From Phycisphaerales bacterium (lineage in GTDB: Bacteria > Planctomycetota > Phycisphaerae > Tepidisphaerales > Tepidisphaeraceae), in assembly GCA_028288775.1 (NCBI GenBank), contig JAQGHP010000288.1:1-6549 (forward strand): a DNA stretch of 6,549 nucleotides, written 5' to 3'. The position numbers were made by a program, and so were the translations under genes. Below, piece by piece: positions 1 through 5,154 of this stretch. The notes beneath the pieces were generated by a model, which had not been told where the DNA came from, ran no database searches, and saw only the letters and a program-made list of their open reading frames with translations. Position 1 is the stretch's first letter. Every line of letters starts with the position of its first letter.

Positions 1-10
1 CACTGGGTGC

Positions 11-64
11 CACAGGTCGGCGTACTCGCAGACCTGTGCTTTCTCGGCGACTTGAGAAGCACAG
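11..64. repeat. Palindromic repeat with two alternative hairpins
   Basis: Three related arms are visible. CACAGGTC at 11-18 pairs perfectly with GACCTGTG at 31-38. CTGTGCTT at 34-41, which overlaps the second arm, pairs perfectly with AAGCACAG at 57-64. The two hairpins are therefore mutually exclusive. The element begins with GTGCCAC (7-13), also found at the start of the hairpin at 4991-5023, so the two may belong to one dispersed family; that link is inference from a short shared motif. It ends exactly where recognisable DUF4058-like coding begins. It may extend left of the window. Confidence 0.55.
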
Positions 65-585
65 TTCTAGTAGAAACGCGACCTGAGTCACCCGTCCTTC
101 CAAACTGACCCACTATCCGAGATTCGCACGCTGCCGGATCGGGAAGTCGTTGCGTGTTGGAGGTGTTGTCGCGTTCCAACAAGTCGGGAAGAGGAAGGGT
201 TGAATACCTCGAAAAGCGCGATGGCTGCTCTGGACCTCGCTTCACCTGGTCAAGCTGGATTTATTGCTCGGCGGCGTGCGGCTTCCGATGGGAGCGCCGC
301 TTCCGCAGGCGGATTACTACGCATTCATATCCCGCGGGGACCTGCGGCCGGACTGCCAGGTGTATCGATGGGGACTGCAGGCTCCACTTCCGATGGTTCC
401 CATTCCACTGCGAGCGCCGGACGGGGACATCCACACGGATTTGAAAGACCGCCTTCGACATGGCGTACGCCCGCGGGCGATTCGAGCGCCGGCTGGATTA
501 CGGCAATGTTTCGTTAATCCCTGCCCCGCCGAATGATCGTCCATGGGTAGCCGAACGGGGTGGGTCCCGTGCCGACAAGAAGTGA
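64..585 (+). pseudogene. Frameshifted C-terminal remnant of a DUF4058-family gene
   Basis: Reading 64-585 in changing frames gives the C-terminal half of a DUF4058-family protein in the right order. Frame 1 (64-105) gives VLVETRPESPV, the least certain part. Frame 2 (119-154) gives EIRTLPDREVVA. Frame 1 (157-222) gives EVLSRSNK and YLEKRD. Frame 3 (225-449) gives HLVKLDLLLGG, PQADYYAFISR and PLPMVPIPLRAPDGD. Frame 1 again (451-582) gives FDMAYARGRFERRLDY and stops with TGA at 583-585. The joins near 155 and 223 fit a one-base loss each, and the join at 450 fits one extra C. DUF4058 proteins are of unknown function and are abundant in planctomycetes and cyanobacteria. The N-terminal half would lie left of the window, but repeat sequence is found there instead. 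The several frame changes suggest a dead gene; assembly error is less likely because the neighbouring genes are intact. Confidence 0.75.
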
Positions 586-600
586 TGCGATCCCCCGCCG

Positions 601-1845
601 CTATGGGTACATCGCGGCGAAGACCGTCTCGAACATTTCCGGCGGGGGCACTGCCGCGGGCGGCGGGGCGTCTCCATACAAATAGCTGAGGTCCTCCCCC
701 GCAAAACGCTGCGCCCGCAAACCACTTTCTTCGCCCAGCCGGATTGGGCCGAGCATTTGGAGCTTGGGCAGGCGGCTGCCGTCCGCGTCGAATGCCACGA
801 TTACCGTCGGCTCGAAAGGATCCGTCCGGCAGCACTTCACCACCACCGCGCCGCGCCCGTCCTGCAAGGTGACCTTCGCGCCGATCGGGAATGGGTGAAT
901 CAGGCTCGTGAACACGCGCATCAGAACGGGGTCGTAGCAGTTGCGCCAGGGGCCGTGACGCATTTCCCAGATCGCGCGGGCCGGGGATTTGGCCGGGCGG
1001 TAGGCGCGCGTGGACGTCGCGGCCACGAACGCATCGCAGATGCGCACGATCCGCGTGAATACGTGAAGCTTTCGTCCTTCGGTGCGGTTGGGGTAGCCGG
1101 TGGCGTCGTAATTCTCGTGGTGCGTGCGGACGACCGTCTTCACCCCGCCGGGCAGATTGTCGGGCAGCATCTCCGCGCCGCGGGCCGGGTGCTCGCGCAG
1201 CGCCTTGCGGTCTGCCTCGGTCAGCACGTAGCCCGGCTCGAGCATGTGGGCCAATTCGTACATCCCCACGTCCATGAACATCGCGCCCAGTCCCAGCGGC
1301 AGCAGGTTCAGCGCAATCGTGGGCGACAGGGGCGCCGCGCTGCTTTGCCGCACGCGCTCCTTCACCACGTAATCCCGCACCGCCGCCCCCAGCACCAGCG
1401 AAAGATAGAACACCCCGCCGGCATGCTCGGCCAGCGGCGACATCGCACCGCCTCCGTGCTGCTCGAGCAGCGCCGCCGACACCGGGTTGTCACGCAAAAA
1501 CTCCAGCACCGCGATCGCTGCGGACTTCACGATTTCGAAGTTGACTCCCCCAAGCGAGGCGTGCGCGGTGAAGCGCTGCTGCACGTCCGCCATGCTTGCC
1601 GCGATGCGTTTGCGGGCGGCCTCGGCGACTTCCCGATCGCGCGAGTCGTCCTGGAACTCGGCGAGGCTGTCCAGCACCGGGTCGCCAACGCGCAGCGCCA
1701 CGTCCGGGTACTTGCGCCGCATGACGGCCACGTCCTCCGACGCCAGCACCTTGCCCGCCGGCAGCATGGTCGCGCCGAACCACTCGAACGGCTCCGCCAG
1801 CCGCATCCCCGCCTGAAGATCTTCACACCCAACCAGCAGTGGCAT
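601..1845 (-). CDS. HD-GYP-type domain protein with degenerate HD motif
   Basis: This 414-residue cytoplasmic protein has no signal peptide or membrane segment. Residues 7-53 (EDLQAGMRLAEP..., LPAGKVL) match the N-terminal module common in HD-GYP proteins. Residues 140-295 form the HD-GYP core: H141, the HD-motif position, EHPARG (218-223), THHENYDATGYP (241-252) and ICDAF (269-273). A beta-rich tail with FPIGAKVTLQDG (319-330) is usual for the family, and the protein ends in a proline-rich stretch. HD-GYP enzymes hydrolyse cyclic di-GMP using a metal centre. Here the HDxGK motif reads M191-D192-V-G-M195, so a metal-binding His and the Lys are lost, and DGxGYP has become DATGYP. H219, H242, H243 and D271 remain. 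It may therefore be a binding or regulatory protein, or a divergent enzyme. The ATG at 1845 is preferred over TTG at 1854 because the Shine-Dalgarno AGAGGAG (1856-1862) lies 10 nt before the ATG but only 1 nt before the TTG. The fold is clear; loss of activity is inferred. Confidence 0.88.
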   Translation of the reverse strand: MPLLVGCEDLQAGMRLAEPFEWFGATMLPAGKVLASEDVAVMRRKYPDVALRVGDPVLDSLAEFQDDSRDREVAEAARKRIAASMADVQQRFTAHASLGGVNFEIVKSAAIAVLEFLRDNPVSAALLEQHGGGAMSPLAEHAGGVFYLSLVLGAAVRDYVVKERVRQSSAAPLSPTIALNLLPLGLGAMFMDVGMYELAHMLEPGYVLTEADRKALREHPARGAEMLPDNLPGGVKTVVRTHHENYDATGYPNRTEGRKLHVFTRIVRICDAFVAATSTRAYRPAKSPARAIWEMRHGPWRNCYDPVLMRVFTSLIHPFPIGAKVTLQDGRGAVVVKCCRTDPFEPTVIVAFDADGSRLPKLQMLGPIRLGEESGLRAQRFAGEDLSYLYGDAPPPAAVPPPEMFETVFAAMYP

Positions 1846-1855
1846 GGTTCCCAAT

Positions 1856-1862
1856 CTCCTCT
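1856..1862 (-). promoter_or_regulatory. Ribosome binding site that decides the HD-GYP start
   Basis: The minus strand reads AGAGGAG here. Spacing is 10 nt to the ATG at 1845 and 1 nt to the upstream in-frame TTG at 1854, so the ATG is the likely start. Confidence 0.65.
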
Positions 1863-1885
1863 ATGCCCCGCGCCGCGACACTTCC

Positions 1886-1917
1886 CCGATCTTCAATCGG
1901 CCCTTACCGCGGCAAGG
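1886..1917. promoter_or_regulatory. Two adjacent inverted repeats upstream of the HD-GYP gene
   Basis: CCGAT (1886-1890) and ATCGG (1896-1900) flank a 5-nt loop. Next to them, CCTTACCGCGGCAAGG (1902-1917) is palindromic at 14 of 16 positions. They lie 40-70 bp upstream of the HD-GYP start codon, where an operator or leader hairpin could sit. I could not find a convincing -35/-10 pair on the minus strand here, so the role is speculative. Confidence 0.25.
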
Positions 1918-2002
1918 TTTAGAATCGTGTTCCTGTCGCATATCGCGCCCCAGTGCCGCCGCTTTTCTCGGTCCCTCCACTGACATGTGCCCTCCGCAAA
2001 GA

Positions 2003-2029
2003 TTGCCGGCGGCATCGTGGGAATAAATA
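2003..2029 (+). promoter_or_regulatory. Weak sigma70-like promoter candidate
   Basis: TTGCCG (2003-2008) and TAAATA (2024-2029) are separated by 15 nt, shorter than the ideal 17. A start site near 2036 would give a transcript of about 175 nt ending at the terminator at 2175-2211. A Shine-Dalgarno-like GAGGG lies at 2035-2039 before the ATG at 2046, but the frame after it has no protein-like character. Low-confidence call. Confidence 0.2.
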
Positions 2030-2174
2030 AGGCCGAGGGAAAGTCATGTCCTGCGAAGGCGGCACGATTCATCGCCGCCGCGTTTTGGGAGCCTGCCGTG
2101 TGCGCGTGAGCGCCGGTCGATTCGATGCGGCGCCGATCTTCCCCGGAGGACGCCCCATCCTCCGTTTCCCCGAC

Positions 2175-2211
2175 CGGGCGGGAGCCTTCACGGCTCCTGC
2201 CCGCTCTTTTT
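2175..2211 (+). terminator. Strong intrinsic terminator, plus strand, no obvious gene upstream
   Basis: The arms 2175-2186 and 2192-2203 form a 12-bp GC-rich stem (one G-U pair, G2180 with U2198) closed by a TTCAC loop. A T-rich run CTCTTTTT follows immediately. This is a textbook Rho-independent terminator in the plus direction; the minus strand lacks a T-run after the hairpin. No plus-strand protein gene ends upstream within the gap. It could end a small RNA, attenuate a long leader of the cytochrome gene, or be part of the repeat island that begins at once after it. Confidence 0.65.
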
Positions 2212-2367
2212 ACTGCGTTTCGCGCAGCCAAAGCCCGTGCGGGCTGAGCGTTTGTTTAGCTGCCCCGCTTGCGAGGCGTTTGTCTTTCGCTGGAGCGAAA
2301 CGCGCCCCGCAAGCGGGGCGGCTAAACGGTGGAGATCGAGCGGGCTTTGGCAGCGCGAAACGCAGTA
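2211..2367. repeat. 157-bp nested palindrome
   Basis: Three nested inverted repeats share one centre. The outer arms 2211-2237 and 2341-2367 match at 26 of 27 positions. The middle arms 2254-2278 and 2303-2327 match at 23 of 25. The inner arms TTTCGCT (2285-2291) and AGCGAAA (2294-2300) are perfect. The whole could fold into one long interrupted hairpin. Size and layout suit a non-autonomous palindromic repeat or small MITE-like element, but no target-site duplication is evident and no transposase is present. It lies 81 bp upstream of the cytochrome start codon. Confidence 0.75.
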
Positions 2368-2368
2368 G

Positions 2369-2409
2369 CCGCCGCGGCGGTGAAAGCGTGCGCCCCCGCA
2401 TTCGGGCGC
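2369..2409. repeat. Short GC-rich palindromes before the cytochrome gene
   Basis: A perfect 12-bp palindrome CCGCCGCGGCGG (2369-2380) is followed by GCGCCC (2390-2395) pairing with GGGCGC (2404-2409) across an 8-nt loop. They continue the repeat island starting at 2175. They may be the tail of the same mobile repeat. No clear promoter can be picked out between here and the start codon at 2448. Confidence 0.4.
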
Positions 2410-2447
2410 GACGGACCCTCGCTAGCGCCCTTACATGGAAAATTCTG

Positions 2448-3338
2448 ATGCGACATTGCACATTGATCGGCCTGCTGCTTTGCACACTCTCCGCAACCGC
2501 CGCCGCTGCCGGCGAACGGCCGCCGGCGGATTTGGGTTCCGCGGTGCGCGAGATCTTCGCCGCCAAATGCGTGCAGTGCCACGCGGCGACTCTCGCCCGG
2601 CCCAAAGGAAAATTTGGCTACGTCCTGGACCTCCCGCGGATCGCGTCCAACCCGAAAATGGTCGTGAAATCGGACCCTGCTCATTCCAAACTGTGGGAGG
2701 TGATCAACGCAGGCGACATGCCCCCCGACGACGCCAAGGCCGGGCCGCTGGCCGATTCACAGAAACTCGCCATTCGGGCGTGGATCGAGGCAGGCGCGCC
2801 CGCGCCCCGCGCGGCCCCGCGGCCCACCGCCGAATCGGCTGCGGTTGATGCTTCCATGGAACAAATGGTCGAACCCGATTCCGACGCGCGACCCGCCTCC
2901 CTCGTCGCACGGCTCATGCAATGGATCGGCAAGCTGCACGTGCTGGTCGTCCATTTCCCCATCGCCCTGACCGCCGCCGCCGCGGGGTTGGAATCGTGGC
3001 GCATGTTCCGCAAGTCGGCAGGCATCAGCCCCGTAGTGAGGTTCTGCATTTTCTTCGGGGCGGCGGGAGCGGTGGTCGCCGCGGCGTTGGGCTGGATCCA
3101 CGCCCCCTTCAGTGGCTACGCCACGGGCACCGCCGGGGCATTGCGCCTGCACCGCTGGGCCGGCGTCGCCGCCGCGATCGGCGCGGTGATCGCCGCCGCA
3201 CTCTCCGAGGCGGATGCCCACCGCGGCCGACGCACCATGATGTTTCGCGTCGCCCTCTTCGCCACCGCCCTACTCACCGGCGCCGCCGGCCATCTAGGCG
3301 GCAGCCTCGTCTACGGCGACGACTTCCTGCGTTGGTAA
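2448..3338 (+). CDS. Membrane-bound cytochrome c / DUF2231-like fusion protein
   Basis: The 296-residue product starts with a signal peptide (hydrophobic core about 5-20, likely cleavage after Ala 20-21). A class I-like cytochrome domain follows, with heme-binding CVQCH at 41-45, probable axial Met in AGDMPPDD (M91), and IRAWIEAGAP at 109-118. This layout matches the planctomycete-type cytochrome c domain (PSCyt1-like). A linker rich in Ala and Pro (117-150) leads to about four membrane segments (163-182, 199-217, 235-252, 265-283). These carry KLHVLVVHFPIAL, a conserved LHRW (234-237) and HLGGSLVYGDD (282-292), the pattern of DUF2231. It should be a membrane protein with a heme domain outside the cytoplasm, moving electrons to or from an unknown partner. 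The ATG at 2448 is chosen because it opens the signal peptide and has GGAAAA (2437-2442) 5 nt upstream. The frame stays open back to 2046, but that stretch is repeat DNA and not protein-like. H164, H169, H218, H235 and H282 could bind heme, which is speculative. Confidence 0.88.
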   Translation: MRHCTLIGLLLCTLSATAAAAGERPPADLGSAVREIFAAKCVQCHAATLARPKGKFGYVLDLPRIASNPKMVVKSDPAHSKLWEVINAGDMPPDDAKAGPLADSQKLAIRAWIEAGAPAPRAAPRPTAESAAVDASMEQMVEPDSDARPASLVARLMQWIGKLHVLVVHFPIALTAAAAGLESWRMFRKSAGISPVVRFCIFFGAAGAVVAAALGWIHAPFSGYATGTAGALRLHRWAGVAAAIGAVIAAALSEADAHRGRRTMMFRVALFATALLTGAAGHLGGSLVYGDDFLRW

Positions 3339-3352
3339 TACCACAGGGATAG

Positions 3353-3436
3353 GGAAAAGAACGGGGACGCAGTTCGGGAAAATAACGGGGACGCAGTTCG
3401 TTTTCCAAAAAACGAACTGCGTCCCCGTTCTTTTCC
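3353..3436. repeat. Three-copy REP-like palindrome between convergent genes
   Basis: A unit with core ACGGGGACGCAGTTCG occurs three times: direct at 3353-3376, direct at 3377-3404 and inverted at 3409-3436. Copies two and three form a 28-bp stem with one mismatch (T3383) around a 4-nt loop CCAA. Copy one is perfectly complementary to 3413-3436 over 24 bases. The size and the 3'-end position are typical of REP/BIME elements moved by RAYT-type transposases in other bacteria; no transposase is in the window. The hairpin could also end or protect both convergent transcripts. Confidence 0.8.
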
Positions 3437-3443
3437 ACGTTGG

Positions 3444-4826
3444 TCATTTGCGACGCCGGCGCAGCGTCAGGACCGTCGCGGCGGCGAGCAGGCCGACGGA
3501 CGTCGGTTCGGGGGCGGCGGTGAAGGTGACGGTGTAGGTGAACGAGTCGCCGGGGGTACCGAAGTCGGCGGTCTGGTCGGTTAGTACGGTGAGCGTCGCG
3601 CTGTGGGTGCCGGGCGACAGCGACGAAGCATTGGGCACGGATAGGAGGATGTCCGTAAAGTTCTGCTCGAAGAGCACGGTGCCGGGAACGAAACTATTGA
3701 TCTGGAAATCCGAAGCTTCCGGACCGCTGAGCGTGGCGGACAACAAAGTAAGGGCGGTGAGCGTGTCGGGGATGCCCAAATCGCTCGACACGTTGATAAC
3801 GTGCAACGCCTCGGGGCCGGGGGTCAGATCAATGGTTGGGGAAGGCGTGGCGGAGTAGATCGGGCCGACGACCCCGTCCAACCCGCGCGGGACGAGAACG
3901 GACGCCGAGCGCGGCGCGAAGGAGGCGACGTGCGTCCAGGTGCCCGCGGGCGCTGGGAGAGGGAACTGATATCCGAGCCCGGGCACGTAGGTTCCGACCG
4001 GCGCGGGCGTCGCCACGACGGCGTCGGTAGTGGGCACGAAGTACCCGCGCGGCGCGAGCATGGAAAATGTCGCGGACGGGTTGGGAACGAACGTGCCCGG
4101 CTGGGCATCCAGCGCGAACGTGGCGCCCGGGCTCGGCACGAAGTGGCCGGGCGTGGCGGCGGTTTGGACGCCGGCGCCGGGGGTGGGAACATAGAAGCCG
4201 GGCTGGGCGAGCGTCGGCCCGGTAGCGCCTTGGATTGGGACGAAGCTACCCGGCTGCGCCAGCGTGGGGGCAACCGCTCCAATGCTTGACACGAAGCTGC
4301 CCACCGGCGCGATCGTTTCCGATGCCGAACCGGGGCTCGGAACAAAGAACCCTGGTGACGCGGGGATGGCCGACGTTGCCGCGGGGCCGGGGGCGTAGCT
4401 GCCTGCCGACGCGGTGATCGCCGAAGTTGCGCCAGGCCCCGGCACATAAGACCCCGGCTGGGCCGCGAGCGGACCGGTGGAACCGGGAACGGAAGTGTAA
4501 AAACCGGGACTACACACCGTGAACGTCGCGCTGCCGATGGAACCGACATACGTGCCCGCCGGCGCAATCGAAGGATCAGTGGCCTGGGCGTTGGGGACAA
4601 AGAAGCCCAACGGTGCCGGCGTCGGAGCCGTGGCACCGGCAACGTTGGTGAAAAACCCCGGCTGGCAAGGGATCGCCCCGGCGGCAAGCCCGCCGTTGGG
4701 ATTGTAAAACCCGGGTTGGCACAACTGCGCAAACGACGAGGGGCTGCACAGAAGCAGCGCCGCTACCGCGAACGCGGCAATCCACGACGGACGCGCACCG
4801 TCGCCAAAGCATCGACTTGAATGCAT
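3444..4826 (-). CDS. PEP-CTERM exported protein with about 16 short Gly/Pro-rich repeats
   Basis: The 460-residue protein has a signal peptide (hydrophobic 16-27, cleavage after SFA at 31-33). About 16 repeats of 17 residues follow (36-301), each near the pattern xPGxFVPxPGATxxxxA. A domain at about 315-430 resembles choice-of-anchor/Ig-like modules (SGPEASDFQI, SPGTHSATLTVLTDQ). The end is a PEP-CTERM signal: PEP at 439-441, a short hydrophobic stretch and RRRRK. Such proteins are exported, processed by an exosortase and sent to the cell surface or matrix; no exosortase is in the window. The repeats recall the cysteine-rich GCC2/GCC3 (ephrin-receptor-like) motif with nearly all Cys replaced; only C36, C54 and C105 remain in the mature part. 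The start at 4826 is supported by AAGGAG (4835-4840) 8 nt upstream and by the signal peptide; an upstream in-frame start at 4913 would place 29 non-signal residues in front. Function unknown; a surface or matrix structural role is inferred. Confidence 0.87.
   Translation of the reverse strand: MHSSRCFGDGARPSWIAAFAVAALLLCSPSSFAQLCQPGFYNPNGGLAAGAIPCQPGFFTNVAGATAPTPAPLGFFVPNAQATDPSIAPAGTYVGSIGSATFTVCSPGFYTSVPGSTGPLAAQPGSYVPGPGATSAITASAGSYAPGPAATSAIPASPGFFVPSPGSASETIAPVGSFVSSIGAVAPTLAQPGSFVPIQGATGPTLAQPGFYVPTPGAGVQTAATPGHFVPSPGATFALDAQPGTFVPNPSATFSMLAPRGYFVPTTDAVVATPAPVGTYVPGLGYQFPLPAPAGTWTHVASFAPRSASVLVPRGLDGVVGPIYSATPSPTIDLTPGPEALHVINVSSDLGIPDTLTALTLLSATLSGPEASDFQINSFVPGTVLFEQNFTDILLSVPNASSLSPGTHSATLTVLTDQTADFGTPGDSFTYTVTFTAAPEPTSVGLLAAATVLTLRRRRK
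3924..4721 (-). repeat. Coding tandem repeats, 17-residue unit
   Basis: This stretch encodes residues 36-301 of the PEP-CTERM protein. From residue 123 to 292 the unit holds at exactly 17 residues for ten copies in a row; the first five copies vary from about 16 to 20. The conserved positions are Pro-Gly followed by aromatic residues, then Val-Pro and Gly-Ala-Thr. At DNA level the copies are clearly diverged, so the expansion is old or under selection for protein pattern only. Confidence 0.85.
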
Positions 4827-4855
4827 TGCATTTTCTCCTTGTGTGCCGCGATGAA

Positions 4856-4877
4856 GCGAGAGTCTCGCGGCAGACTC
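4856..4877. promoter_or_regulatory. Overlapping inverted repeats in the PEP-CTERM leader
   Basis: GCGAGA (4856-4861) and TCTCGC (4863-4868) form a perfect palindrome around one base. The overlapping pair GAGTCT (4860-4865) and AGACTC (4872-4877) forms a second hairpin with a 6-nt loop. They lie between the candidate promoter and the ribosome binding site, so an operator or leader hairpin is possible. No direct evidence of function. Confidence 0.3.
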
Positions 4878-4897
4878 ATGCGGATGGATCGGCCTGG

Positions 4898-4927
4898 AGA
4901 ATAGCAAATACATTCGGGAAGGTCTAA
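4898..4927 (-). promoter_or_regulatory. Candidate sigma70-like promoter of the PEP-CTERM gene
   Basis: On the minus strand TTAGAC (4922-4927) and TATTCT (4898-4903) are 18 nt apart, each a partial match to -35 and -10 consensus, in a locally AT-rich patch (4898-4950) inside GC-rich DNA. Transcription would begin near 4890, leaving a leader of about 65 nt. Confidence 0.4.
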
Positions 4928-4990
4928 TAAGGATTCAATATATTCGAGCCTGCCGGCCATTATCGACGGGGAATACCGGGCAGAAGCCAG

Positions 4991-5046
4991 GTGCCACGGC
5001 GCGATTCCACGTTTCCGTGGCACGCCCTTCCGGGCGGCGAAGCCGC
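4991..5046. repeat. Cluster of three hairpins in the divergent gap
   Basis: GTGCCACGG (4991-4999) pairs perfectly with CCGTGGCAC (5015-5023). CGCCC (5023-5027) pairs with GGGCG (5032-5036) over TTCC. GCGGC (5034-5038) pairs with GCCGC (5042-5046) over GAA and competes with the second hairpin. A run of seven A follows at 5055-5061, so this is not an intrinsic terminator on the plus strand, and on the minus strand the T-run lies on the wrong side. It shares GTGCCAC with the repeat at the left edge of the window. Confidence 0.5.
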
Positions 5047-5115
5047 GCGACCATAAAAAAAGTCGGATCCCCTATGTTTCCGGGAATGACCAAGAAACCC
5101 ACTCCTGATCGCGAA

Positions 5116-5144
5116 TTGACGGGCGTACGTCATCAGCGGATGCT
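5116..5144 (+). promoter_or_regulatory. Weak promoter candidate for the beta-propeller gene
   Basis: TTGACG (5116-5121) is a good -35 match. The element 17 nt downstream, GATGCT (5139-5144), is a poor -10. Transcription would start only a few bases before the ATG at 5155, giving an almost leaderless message, so a promoter further upstream is equally possible. Confidence 0.2.
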
Positions 5145-5154
5145 AGGCAGGATT

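Noticed and set aside
555..570. Short hairpin ACGGG/CCCGT downstream of the HD-GYP gene as its terminator
   Set aside because: The stem is only 5 bp and no T-run follows on the minus strand.
757..1983. Long plus-strand open frame of 408 codons
   Set aside because: It lies antisense to the HD-GYP gene, is rich in His, Arg and Gln as expected of a shadow in GC-rich DNA, has no domain pattern, and the minus strand has clear HD-GYP motifs and a ribosome site.
1893..2231. Minus-strand open frame of 112 codons upstream of the HD-GYP gene
   Set aside because: It spans the terminator hairpin and part of the palindrome, shows no recognisable motif, and open frames are frequent by chance at this GC content.
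2046..2447. N-terminal extension of the cytochrome gene back to ATG 2046, which has a GAGGG ribosome-like site
   Set aside because: The added 134 residues cross a terminator and the nested palindrome and have no protein-like character. A proper signal peptide starts at 2448.
3924..4721. Possible CRISPR or DNA-level tandem array
   Set aside because: The periodicity is in the protein; the DNA copies differ from each other and the unit is an open reading frame without spacers.
3824..4732. Arg/Pro-rich minus-strand open frame of 302 codons overlapping the PEP-CTERM gene
   Set aside because: It is an alternate-frame shadow of the repeat region; its Ser/Arg/Pro bias follows from the repeat codons read out of frame.
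5048..5065. CGAC/GTCG around an A-run as terminator
   Set aside because: The stem is 4 bp and the T-run of the minus strand lies inside the loop, not after the stem.
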